Part shown: positions 55,331 through 63,395 of the stretch, in pieces
Layout of the letters: each line of letters starts with the position of its first letter
Numbering within the stretch: the first letter of the stretch is position 1
Origin: an uncultured Actinomycetes bacterium
GTDB lineage: Bacteria; Actinomycetota; Actinomycetes; Actinomycetales; Bifidobacteriaceae
NCBI GenBank assembly: GCA_900314875.1
Contig: OMWX01000002.1
Coordinates: forward strand, 62,001 to 126,000
DNA: 64,000 nucleotides
Direction: 5' to 3'
Position numbers and translations under genes: made by a program
The notes under the pieces: generated by a model
What the model was told of the DNA's origin: nothing
What the model saw: only the letters and a program-made list of their open reading frames with translations
The model's database searches: none

Positions 55331-55729
55331 ATGGAAATGACTGAAAAGACTGCTTTAACGGCATTTAGAACAGCAGCGGGGAGAACTGTAAAAAAATCAG
55401 CGCAAACCGTAAAACCTTCTGCAAGACGGGGTTCGGGCTGCATATCGGTTATTGTTTCTAATCCCGCTGCATGGATTGCGCTTTTTGCCGCAATATGGAC
55501 ATTCGGATTTGTCGTAATACCTCATGCAAATGCAGAATCTGAAAAAAGCAATGAATGCATAAGTTACGTGGTAAAGCCCGGAGATACCCTGCTTAAATAT
55601 GCTTCTAAAGCTACGCCGGAAGGCGGCGACGCGTATAAAACTGTCGAGCGGATAAAGCAGCTTAATAATCTCAGTTCTTCGAGGATTGTCTCGGGACAGA
55701 AAATACTTGTTCCCGTTCTGTGCGAATAA
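55331..55729 (+). CDS. Membrane-anchored LysM protein, likely SOS cell-division inhibitor (YneA/DivS-like)
   Basis: The 132-residue product has a basic N-terminus, one membrane helix (AAWIALFAAIWTFGFVVIP, about residues 46-64) and an extracytoplasmic LysM domain (YVVKPGDTLLKYASKA to VSGQKILVPVL, about 79-130). Divergent from lexA and followed by nrdR, this is the position of yneA in Bacillus and divS in Corynebacterium, which block division during DNA damage. Three SOS-box-like sites lie between its promoter and start codon, so induction by DNA damage is expected. AAGAAAGGAA supports ATG 55331. The function is inferred from context and architecture; LysM proteins can also be wall hydrolase partners. 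Confidence 0.8.
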   Translation: MEMTEKTALTAFRTAAGRTVKKSAQTVKPSARRGSGCISVIVSNPAAWIALFAAIWTFGFVVIPHANAESEKSNECISYVVKPGDTLLKYASKATPEGGDAYKTVERIKQLNNLSSSRIVSGQKILVPVLCE

Positions 55730-55778
55730 CATTTGTTTCAGATGAAGACGAAAAGCGTTACGGTGTTATTGTTGAAAT

Positions 55779-56342
55779 ATGCATTGCCCGTTTTGCAAAA
55801 ATCACGGTACCAGAGTTTTGGATACGCGCATATCTGAAGACGGTTTTTCTATAAGACGCCGCCGCACTTGTCCGGTATGCAACAAAAGGTTTACGACTGT
55901 CGAGTCAATTCTGCTTCTCGTAAAGAAAAAAGACGGCAAAACAGAGCCTTTTGACCGCACTAAAGTTATGCACGGAGTCAGAAAAGCATGTCAGGGCAGA
56001 CCTGTTGAAGACAGCGATTTGCGGATTTTGGCAGATCGCGTAGAAGAAGCGCTGCGTTCGAAAGGAACATCGGAAGTCCGTTCGATTGATGTGGGAATGG
56101 CGATTCTGGAACCTCTGAAAAGACTGGATGCGGTTGCATATTTGCGATTTGCAAGCGTTTATGAAAAATTTTCCGGAGCGGAAGATTTTGAAAAAGCGAT
56201 TGCAGAATTGCGCAGAATTCAGCATGAAGAAGAAAAAGAAATGCAAATGGGTCAGTCAATGCTGTCTCAGACATCTGAACTGTCTCAGGAGTCTGAATCT
56301 TCTCACGAGACTGAATCGTCTCAGCCGGTTGAACTTTCCTGA
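55779..56342 (+). CDS. nrdR: Transcriptional repressor NrdR
   Basis: NrdR is a nucleotide-sensing repressor of ribonucleotide reductase genes, with a zinc ribbon and an ATP-cone. The zinc ligands are Cys3, Cys6 (MHCPFC) and Cys31, Cys34 (RTCPVC). DTRISEDGFSIRRRR and KRFTTVE are family-typical, and the ATP-cone runs over about residues 46-136 (VKKKDGKTEPFDRTKVMHGV onwards). The family usually ends near residue 150-160; here a Ser/Glu/Gln-rich tail of about 30 residues, built from repeats of SQ/ES words, is added. It lies 49 nt after the LysM gene and is probably cotranscribed with it, linking dNTP supply to the SOS response. Confidence 0.95.
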   Translation: MHCPFCKNHGTRVLDTRISEDGFSIRRRRTCPVCNKRFTTVESILLLVKKKDGKTEPFDRTKVMHGVRKACQGRPVEDSDLRILADRVEEALRSKGTSEVRSIDVGMAILEPLKRLDAVAYLRFASVYEKFSGAEDFEKAIAELRRIQHEEEKEMQMGQSMLSQTSELSQESESSHETESSQPVELS

Positions 56343-56524
56343 ACGTCAGAATTTGCGGATTTGCCTGAATGTTTTATTGACTGTTCGTTCTCGTTTGCCG
56401 ATGTGCAGCAGCATTGCGGTTTATTCGCACGCTTCAAATTTGCGCAATGAAAATGCAAAATTGCAGGTTTTGAATAAGAAACTGTTTTGCCGAACGGCAG
56501 ACAATTGTCGACAGTGCTCTTATG

Positions 56525-56536
56525 CACGATATCGTG
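56525..56536. promoter_or_regulatory. Perfect 12-bp palindrome upstream of the methylase island
   Basis: CACGATATCGTG lies between nrdR and the first small ORF of the island. Perfect palindromes upstream of restriction-modification genes can be operator sites for control proteins or the methylase, but no control-protein gene is seen. It could also be chance. Confidence 0.3.
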
Positions 56537-56571
56537 TACAGTGAAATTAATGTTGAAACGGAGTTGAAATT

Positions 56572-56661
56572 ATGCTGATTGCGGGGTTTGATGCGTCTCC
56601 CGTACTTGGATGGCATGTTGCAAATTCAGTAAAAAAGTCATACAGGGGCAAAACAATATGA
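56572..56661 (+). CDS. Small ORF, 29 residues, unknown
   Basis: The product begins MLIAGFDASPVLGWHVANS. It has a GGAG 8 nt upstream, and its TGA overlaps the next small ORF by 4 nt (ATGA), which hints at real translation. No family is recognised. It may be a leader peptide or a remnant of a gene disrupted when the methylase island formed. Confidence 0.3.
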   Translation: MLIAGFDASPVLGWHVANSVKKSYRGKTI

Positions 56662-56741
56662 CAAGAAACGAATTTGAGGCTTTGCTTGATCAATGCTGTG
56701 ATCTTCTGACGGAAGAAGCACAATCGACGAATGAAATATAA
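56658..56741 (+). CDS. Small ORF, 27 residues, possible gene remnant
   Basis: The product MTRNEFEALLDQCCDLLTEE plus seven further residues reads like the helical N-terminus of a larger protein cut short at AQSTNEI. Some type II restriction endonucleases begin in a similar way (from memory), so it may be the stump of a lost restriction gene. It overlaps the preceding small ORF and ends 52 nt before the first methylase. Confidence 0.3.
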   Translation: MTRNEFEALLDQCCDLLTEEAQSTNEI

Positions 56742-56793
56742 GCCTTCGGGCAGTCTTTTTCAAGAGTAAAAGCGGATAAGGAGTGTGTTTGTT

Positions 56794-57630
56794 ATGGAAA
56801 GAAATAAGCTTGTCGCTCCCGTTTTAAAATGGGCAGGCGGAAAAAGGCAGCTGCTGGGAGATTTTGCTGAGCTGCTGCCTCGAAAAAATAATTCCTATTG
56901 CGAACCGTTTATCGGCGGAGGTGCTTTGCTGTTTCATCTGCAGCCTTCCAAGGCTTTCGTCAATGATGTTAATAAAGATCTTATTTGCGTTTACACTGTG
57001 ATAAAGAATAATGTTGACGATTTGGCGGAAGAATTGAAAAAATATAGAAATGACGAAGAATTCTTTTACGAAGTTCGCAGTTGGGACAGAGATAAAAAAC
57101 AATTTGATTCTTTGACGGAAATACAGAGAGCAGCCAGAGTTATTTATCTGAATAAAACTTGTTATAACGGTCTGTACCGTGTCAACAATGCCGGAGAATT
57201 TAATGCTCCTTTCGGAAAATACAAAAATCCGAACATTGTAAACGAACCTGTATTGCGTGCCGTAAGCGCTTATTTCAATTCAGCCGAAGTGCATTTTTTC
57301 TGTTCTGATTATTCGGAAATATTGGAAAAAATAAAAGAGGACACATTCGTGTACTTAGATCCTCCTTATTATCCGATATCAGAAACGTCGAATTTTACAG
57401 GTTATGCAAAAGGCGGTTTTTCTAAAAAAGATCAGATTCGACTGCGCGAATGCTGTGACGATCTGAACAGACGCGGAATAAAGTTCATGCTTTCAAACTC
57501 TGCCGCGCCTTTCATTTTGGAACAATATTCTGCTTATAACATCACAAAAGTGCGCGCAAGAAGAGCCGTAAATTCTGTCGGCAGCAAACGCGGCGATATT
57601 GAAGAAGCAGTAGTGAGAAATTATGAATAA
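56794..57630 (+). CDS. D12-class DNA adenine methyltransferase (Dam/DpnM-like)
   Basis: The 278-residue enzyme transfers methyl from SAM to the N6 of adenine. It has the FxGxG-like motif VLKWAGGKRQLL (about residues 11-22), a second SAM-site block YCEPFIGGGALLFHL and the catalytic motif VYLDPPYYP (about 187-195). YNGLYRVNNAGEFNAPFGKY matches the Dam family. ATG 56794 is used because AAGGAG lies 10 nt upstream. The coding sequence is A/T-rich compared with the core genes. It overlaps the next methylase gene by 8 nt. GATC or an overlapping site is the usual target of this class, but specificity cannot be read here. Confidence 0.88.
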   Translation: MERNKLVAPVLKWAGGKRQLLGDFAELLPRKNNSYCEPFIGGGALLFHLQPSKAFVNDVNKDLICVYTVIKNNVDDLAEELKKYRNDEEFFYEVRSWDRDKKQFDSLTEIQRAARVIYLNKTCYNGLYRVNNAGEFNAPFGKYKNPNIVNEPVLRAVSAYFNSAEVHFFCSDYSEILEKIKEDTFVYLDPPYYPISETSNFTGYAKGGFSKKDQIRLRECCDDLNRRGIKFMLSNSAAPFILEQYSAYNITKVRARRAVNSVGSKRGDIEEAVVRNYE

Positions 57631-58684
57631 ACCGACATTAAATGATGCAGTCAGGGCAATGACTGGTTATAAAACTTTTCGAATCAATAATCGCAGATAT
57701 TTGGGCAATAAGTACAAACTGCTTCCGTTTATTATGCGAACAGTGAATCGCGAATGCACCGATATATCTTCTGTTGCGGACATTTTCGCGGGCACGGGAG
57801 CCGTTGCCTCGGCATTTTCTGACAAAACCGTTATAACCAACGATATGCTTTACAGCAATTACATTTGCCATAATGCTTGGTTTTCTCCCGAAAAATACAG
57901 AGAAAAAACGATTATTGACTTAATTGAAGAATATAATGCGCTGAAAAAATGCGAAGACAATTACATGACCGAAAATTTTTCCAATACATATTTCAGTCGC
58001 GCAGATTGCTCAAAAATCGGCTGCATTCGAGAAAATATCGAAAAAAGATACAGAGAAAACGAAATAACATTTCGTGAGCGATCGATGCTGACAACATCCC
58101 TGCTGTATGCCATGGATAAAATTGCGAAAACATGCGGTCACTATGATGCGTACCGGAAAGGCGTTTCATTTGAACAGTCGCTTGAATTATGCGTGCCTCT
58201 TGCAAAAAATGATAACAGCGAGAAAAATAAATGCTATAACGAAGATGCAAATGAACTTGTAAAGAAAATAAAAGCAGATCTGGTATATATAGACCCTCCT
58301 TACAACTCAAGACAATACGGCGACGCGTATCATCTTCTTGAAAATGTTGCCCGATGGTCAAAACCTGATGTTTACGGAGTGGCAAGAAAAATGAACAGAG
58401 ACTCTCTGAAAAGCAGATATTGCACGAAAGAAGCGACAAAAGCATTTGAGGAACTGGTCGAAAATATTAATGCGAAGTATATTCTCATGTCATACAACAA
58501 TATGGCTTCGAAAGGAAACGACAGATCAAATGCAAAAATATCAGATGAAGACATAAAAACAATACTGTCCTAAAAAGGAGAGTTGAAAATATTTTCAGAA
58601 GAATACAGACCATTCACAGCAGGAAAATCAGCAATTAAAAACAACAGAGAACGACTGTTTCTCGTGCAAACGACGAAAGATTGA
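57623..58684 (+). pseudogene. Adenine-specific DNA methyltransferase (COG3392-like) interrupted by an in-frame stop
   Basis: The enzyme has RRYLGNKYKLLPFI, the SAM motif VADIFAGTGAVAS (about residues 52-64) and the catalytic VYIDPPYNSRQYGDAYHLLE (about 221-240). This is the methylase group often found in two-methylase, asymmetric-site systems. A TAA at 58571-58573 ends the frame early. Without it, the same frame continues for 36 sensible codons, KGELKIFSEEYRPFTAGKSA then IKNNRERLFLVQTTKD, to the TGA at 58682. That tail looks like the proper family C-terminus. The catalytic motifs precede the stop, so a truncated product of 316 residues could retain some activity. It overlaps the first methylase by 8 nt. 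Confidence 0.82.
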
Positions 58685-58686
58685 AC

Positions 58687-59595
58687 ATGAACCGATCGCC
58701 GATTAACTGCACCGGAGGAAAATATAAACTTCTGCCCCAAATACTGCCGTTTTTTCCTGAACGAATCGAAACGTTCGTCGACCTGTTTTGCGGAGGATAC
58801 GATGTCGGAATAAACGTGTCTGCAAAAAAACATGTCTACAACGATTGCAGCGAGCCGTTAATAGGATTGTATAAGACCGTTAAACGCCTTTCAAATGAAG
58901 AATTTTTGAAAAAAGTATGTGAAATAATAGAAAAATATCAATTGTCGCAAAGTGCGCAAAAAGGTTACGGTTTTTACGAATGCGAAAGCAGTGCGGGGTT
59001 AAGCGAATACAACAAACCGCATTATCTTAAACTCAGAGATGATTTTAATGCGAGAACAGTTAAAGACGATTCATATTACGTGACGTTCTACGTGTTGATC
59101 GTTTATGCTTTCAATAACCAAATACGCTTTAATTCATCGGGAAAATACAATCTTCCAGTCGGAAAACGCGATTTTAACAAACATATGGAAGAAAAACTTT
59201 TGCAATATGCGAAAATAATCAAAAAACAAGACAGCATATTCGAATGCCGGGATTTCAGAAACTTTGACTGCAAAGAATTATCGGAAAATGACTTCGTTTA
59301 CGCCGATCCGCCTTACCTTATCACTTGCGCTGCGTATAACGAAAAAAATGGCTGGACAGAAAAAGACGAACGCGATCTGCTTGACCTGCTGGATTATCTC
59401 GATTCTCGCAACACAAAATTTGCTTTGTCGAACGTTACTGAATCGAAAGGCAAAAAAAATCATATCCTCCAAAAATGGTTGAAATCGCGAAAAAAATATA
59501 AAATCGCAAACCTGAATTACAGTTACAAAAACTCCAATTATCAAAGAAAAAACAAGGAATCGCAGACAAAAGAAGTTCTTATAACCAACTGTTGA
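58687..59595 (+). CDS. Second D12-class DNA adenine methyltransferase
   Basis: The 302-residue protein opens SPINCTGGKYKLLPQILPFF, followed by motif VDLFCGGYDVGIN (about residues 31-43), the target-recognition stretch FNNQIRFNSSGKYNLPVGKR and the catalytic FVYADPPYLITCAAYN (about 202-217). It resembles the methylases paired with type IIS enzymes, where each strand of an asymmetric site needs its own methylase. It starts 2 nt after the restored end of the preceding methylase gene and is followed 10 nt later by the nuclease gene, so the island looks like one operon. The frame is intact. The A/T-rich codon usage (AAA, AAT, ATA) differs from the core genes. Confidence 0.87.
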   Translation: MNRSPINCTGGKYKLLPQILPFFPERIETFVDLFCGGYDVGINVSAKKHVYNDCSEPLIGLYKTVKRLSNEEFLKKVCEIIEKYQLSQSAQKGYGFYECESSAGLSEYNKPHYLKLRDDFNARTVKDDSYYVTFYVLIVYAFNNQIRFNSSGKYNLPVGKRDFNKHMEEKLLQYAKIIKKQDSIFECRDFRNFDCKELSENDFVYADPPYLITCAAYNEKNGWTEKDERDLLDLLDYLDSRNTKFALSNVTESKGKKNHILQKWLKSRKKYKIANLNYSYKNSNYQRKNKESQTKEVLITNC

Positions 59596-59605
59596 GGAGC
59601 AGATA

Positions 59606-60585
59606 ATGAAGGTAAAGAGAAGTCAAGTGTTTAATCTGATGGATACAAACGGTCGCAGACGGGACGTGATACGTGCCTTATCCGGTTATATTGAAATTCT
59701 CGATAAAATTAAAAAGAATGTTGGCGAATCTTGGAATAGTATGCCTGAAAGTCCTGTTCAATACGAATTTTATAAGGAAACAATAAAAATATTTTTGAAT
59801 ATTCCGAGCAAGAAATTCATGCGATCAATACTCATATACAGGACGAATTTTTTGGTGCTGAAATTGAAAAAATTCCTTCTATAGCGTCAAAGAGGAGAAA
59901 AGAAGATTTCGAAAAATATATTTCTGATTTTTATCCTAAGGATGTTGTGAAAGAGCTTCTTGGACTTTTCAAAGATAGAAAAAATGACAAATTAATTAAA
60001 GAAAGAGTGAGTCAAGATTCAGATGTTCCGACTATTTACGAATATGTAGTTGGTATAGCTTGGTATTACTTTTCCGGGAAGCGGATTGATTTATTGTCCG
60101 GTTTTAATTTGACTCTTTCTGCAAATTTTGAACCGTTGGTTCATGCAGGAGGCGGACAAGGAGATATTGTTATTTATGAAGATGACAAAGTTGTTATGTT
60201 GGAAGCAACTTTGATGAAGCCAAACAGTCAAAAACGCGGAGAGTGGGAGCCTGTTCTTCGTCATTCTGTCAATCTTAAGATTGAAGAAGAATTAAAAGAT
60301 ACAGGACGAAACGTTATGTCATTTTTTATTGCGGACGATTTTGACAGTAATACTATAAATATTTGGAAAGCCGTATCAGCTGTTCCGATGGAATCGACTG
60401 TAAAACGAGGGTGTTTTACAGACAATGTAATTATAATGCCGGTTAGTTCGGAAGAATTGTCAAATCTGATTGACAAGGCAAAAGATTATGAGGAAATACT
60501 CGAAAAAGTAAAAAAATTGTTTGAAACAGAAAGAATCAATTTCAATTTAGGATGGAGAAGCGAGTTTATTGATGCAATCATATAA
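59606..60585 (+). pseudogene. AlwI/BspD6I-type restriction endonuclease catalytic domain, frameshifted
   Basis: ATG 59606 has a strong GAGGAG. The first frame runs to 59884, but from about 59792 the related sequence continues one frame over, to a TGA/TAA end at 60585. Adding one T to the T5 run at 59792-59796 joins YKETIKIF to EYSEQEIHAINTHIQDEFFG and gives 326 residues. The second part is very like the C-terminal half of the AlwI nuclease family: IYEYVVGIAWYYFSGKRIDL, then HAGGGQGDIVIYEDDKVVML and EATLM, with acidic residues Asp, Glu (13 later) and Glu (13 later again). The N-terminal recognition domain of the ~600-residue enzymes is absent. It ends the methylase operon. Confidence 0.75.
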
Positions 60586-60665
60586 CGGGCGGGGTAATAA
60601 CCGCTTAATCTCGCATATCAAAGATTAATGATTTTATAAGAATAGAAAATTTTCCGTTTTTGGAA

Positions 60666-60699
60666 TGCGTTTCTCCCTAAGAAACCAGGAAGAAACGCA
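60666..60699. terminator. Hairpin between the nuclease gene and the helicase gene
   Basis: TGCGTTTCT (60666-60674) pairs with AGAAACGCA (60691-60699). It lies in the 175-nt gap between two convergent genes. The tails are A/T-rich but not clean T-runs, so it is a weak terminator call. Confidence 0.4.
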
Positions 60700-60760
60700 A
60701 AATACAGAAATTTTCTTATGCTCTGACATGACAGCTGCTCTGACAGAACAGCAAAGCAAA

Positions 60761-63127
60761 TCACAAAAGCGGCATAATACGCTTGTCCGACTCGGTTCGC
60801 ACGATAATCAGCTTCTGCGTGGGGCGGGTCATCGCAACATACAAATCCGAAGCCGCAGTAAGACGCGAAGCGGCATTATCGGCAATAAGCGAAGGCTGAA
60901 GCAGGATAACTGCGTCATATTCCAAACCCTTAACATCCTGAGGAGAAACAACGCAAACCTGACGGTCATGCAAAGGCTGATTCGAAAGTCTCTCATACTC
61001 AGATTCGGGAAGTCTGTCGGAAAGCAAATCAAAAACGCGTTCTCTCGCTTTGCGCAAAATCGACTCGTCGCAAATAACCGCAATGCGCCCCGTCCCGTCC
61101 GAACCGACAAACTGAGAATAAATATCCGACATCCGTTCCGCAGCCTTAATCGAAAGCAGTTCGACAAGCTTCTCAGAATCCCCGTCAGGCTCAGTTCCGG
61201 ATTTAAGCTCGGATTCAATCTCGGATTCAAGCTCATTCCCGGCATTATTGCCGCCGACAATATGCTGCTCGACAGCCCCCGGAACGCTTCGAACTGCCTC
61301 AAGAGTCGAAACATACAATCCTTCGCTTTTCGCAAACTCGCCCGCAAGCTGCGAAACTTCGCGCGGATTGCGGTAATCGACAGTCAGCTCATGAAGATTC
61401 CACTCGCCGGCTGCGAAAACAGAATCCAGCATATCCTCCCATGAGCGAGCGCCCGCAGTATTCGAAGTCTGCGCAACATCGCCGACAATCGTAAACGACC
61501 TGGAAGGACAGCGTCTGACCAGAATCCTCCAATCCATCGCAGTCAGCTCCTGAGCCTCGTCAACGACAATATGCCCGAAAGTCCACTCGCGGCTGTTGCG
61601 AGCATGTTCAAACATTTCATCCTCGCTCAGTCCGTTCATCGAGTTAAGCAGCTGAGAAGCATTGACAAACCGCGAATCGACCCCCGACATGGCAAGCGAC
61701 TCGCGAGCATATTCCTCCTCGCGTTTGCGCCGCGCTTCAGCCGCAGCTCTCTGTGCTTCCTCTTTCGGATCCGGTCCTAAAAGCTCAAAAGCCTCATCCA
61801 AAATCGGAATGTCAGAAACCGTAAACTCAGAACCCGCAGGTCGCACAAGCAAAGCAATCTGGCTGTCATCGAGCCAGGGAGCAAACCGTTTCAGCCGCTC
61901 GGGTCTGGAAAACATGTTGTCCACAAGCCATTGTCCGGTCATCGGCAGCCAAGCCAGGTTAAGCGTTTTGCGCACCTTCTCTTCCAAGTAAAGCTGTTTG
62001 GTCACATCATTGAGCTCATCCTGTTTCGGTTCGCCCTCCAGCTTGTCCGAATACTGTCTGCAAAGCAGAGAAATCATCGACTTGACAAAAGTCTTTCGAG
62101 CAATATTGTGCGGCTTTCGCGTGCGGAAAGCATTTCCCTGAGCCTGCTCGATATCCGAAGCGAGAATCTCCAGCCTGATTCCGTTGACATAAACGGCCGG
62201 CAGATCTTTGGGAATCCTCACGCGAGCCTTAACCGCATTGGCAACGGCAGCGGCCATTCTGACATCGCCCTTAAGTTCCGCGGCTTTAGCGCTGTCGGTT
62301 TTGGTTGCGCGCACGCCCGGAATTATATCGCTTATCGTTCTGCTGATAATTCCCGTCTCGCCCAAAGACGGCAAAACCTTGTCAATATAATTCAAAAACG
62401 CCGCAGAAGGACCGACAACCATAACGCCCGAACCCGAAAGAGCCTTCCTGTACGTATACAGAAGCCATGCTGCGCGATGAAGCGCAACTGCGGTTTTGCC
62501 TGTTCCCGGACCTCCCTGCACGACAAGCGGCTTTCTCATATCTGCCCTGATTATCTTGTCCTGCTGCGACTGGATTGTTGCGACAATATCTCCCATTTTT
62601 CCGGTTCTTCGCGAACTTAAAGAAGCCAGCAGAGCACCTTCCCCGGTAAGAGTTCCGGCTTTGAGAGCTTTGCTGACATGTTCCGAGTCAATCTCCAAAA
62701 CCTCGTCCTCAACCGCCGCGACAGTGCGCTGTTTTAAAGTTATATGTCTGCGAAGCGCGATATTTCCGTGATTTTTCGGCGTTGCCTCATAAAAAGGGCG
62801 CGCAGACTGCGCTCGCCAGTCGATAATAATCGGATCGAGACTGCTGTCTGAAATGCCGATTCGTCCCACATGCATTGTCTCGCCGTCCGTATTGTCCAGT
62901 CTGCCGAAAACAAGCCTGTCCTCAACTGCGCGATATCTTGCCAGCCTGTCCTCGTACATTGCCGCAAACGAGTCGCGTTCAGTGCGCTGGGTAGGCGAGC
63001 CGTGACCTCCCGCAGCTCGCACGGAATCCAGCTTTTTCTTCGTTTCAAGGCGTATTTCGTCCAGCCTTGCGTATGCGGCATCGACTGTTTTCTGTTCTTC
63101 GTTAAGCTGTTCGAAGGTACCCGGCAT
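60761..63127 (-). CDS. HelD-class UvrD-like helicase (RNA polymerase-associated)
   Basis: HelD/HelR proteins are superfamily 1 ATPases that enter RNA polymerase, remove it from nucleic acid and in some actinobacteria protect against rifamycins. The 788-residue product (ATG 63127, AGGAAC upstream) begins with an antiparallel coiled-coil arm (EEQKTVDAAYARLDEIRLE, about residues 8-26). It has Walker A VQGGPGTGKTAVALHR, Walker B HIVVDEAQELTAMDW, motif III GDVAQTSN, ELTVDYRNPREVSQLA, and C-terminal motifs VSPQDVKGLEYDAV and LYVAMTRPTQKLIIV. The HelD class is chosen over plain UvrD/PcrA from the N-terminal arm and the FGRLDNTDG block. It reads divergently from mraZ. Substrate range is inferred. Confidence 0.87.
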   Translation of the reverse strand: MPGTFEQLNEEQKTVDAAYARLDEIRLETKKKLDSVRAAGGHGSPTQRTERDSFAAMYEDRLARYRAVEDRLVFGRLDNTDGETMHVGRIGISDSSLDPIIIDWRAQSARPFYEATPKNHGNIALRRHITLKQRTVAAVEDEVLEIDSEHVSKALKAGTLTGEGALLASLSSRRTGKMGDIVATIQSQQDKIIRADMRKPLVVQGGPGTGKTAVALHRAAWLLYTYRKALSGSGVMVVGPSAAFLNYIDKVLPSLGETGIISRTISDIIPGVRATKTDSAKAAELKGDVRMAAAVANAVKARVRIPKDLPAVYVNGIRLEILASDIEQAQGNAFRTRKPHNIARKTFVKSMISLLCRQYSDKLEGEPKQDELNDVTKQLYLEEKVRKTLNLAWLPMTGQWLVDNMFSRPERLKRFAPWLDDSQIALLVRPAGSEFTVSDIPILDEAFELLGPDPKEEAQRAAAEARRKREEEYARESLAMSGVDSRFVNASQLLNSMNGLSEDEMFEHARNSREWTFGHIVVDEAQELTAMDWRILVRRCPSRSFTIVGDVAQTSNTAGARSWEDMLDSVFAAGEWNLHELTVDYRNPREVSQLAGEFAKSEGLYVSTLEAVRSVPGAVEQHIVGGNNAGNELESEIESELKSGTEPDGDSEKLVELLSIKAAERMSDIYSQFVGSDGTGRIAVICDESILRKARERVFDLLSDRLPESEYERLSNQPLHDRQVCVVSPQDVKGLEYDAVILLQPSLIADNAASRLTAASDLYVAMTRPTQKLIIVRTESDKRIMPLL

Positions 63128-63315
63128 TTTTTGTTCCTGTCGTTTTTTATAGCGGAAAAGCAACGATAAATAATACACCGGGGCGCGTATTTTTGCCTTT
63201 TCTGCGTGTTGCGCAGTCTTTTATGCGTTATTTTTTCTTTCCGATTTTTCAGTTTTGTTTTCCGAAAATTTTTTATGCGGCAAAAAAATCGCAGTTTCTG
63301 ATTCTGAATGGATGA

Positions 63316-63355
63316 AAAGTGGGGAATTGTGGATGGAAATGGTGTAAAGTGGAGA
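63316..63355 (+). promoter_or_regulatory. MraZ operator: 10-bp-period GTGG repeats
   Basis: AAAGTGGGGA, ATTGTGGATG, GAAATGGTGT and AAAGTGGAGA stand in tandem, so TGG recurs at 63320, 63330, 63340 and 63350; another TGG lies 11 bp further upstream at 63309. Tandem TGG-containing boxes upstream of mraZ are the known binding site of MraZ, so this is the autoregulatory operator of the division cluster. Confidence 0.72.
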
Positions 63356-63395
63356 ATATTGCAATTGCAGGGCGAGACGGGATCGGAGGCGAAAT

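Noticed and set aside
58574..58684. Independent small gene after the methylase stop, starting at TTG 58583
   Set aside because: The sequence is in frame with and continues the methylase C-terminus; the AAGGAG lies only 2 nt from the TTG, too close to serve as its ribosome site.
63128..63395. Rifamycin-associated element upstream of the HelD-type helicase
   Set aside because: I looked for the dyad known from actinobacterial helR promoters and saw no convincing match.
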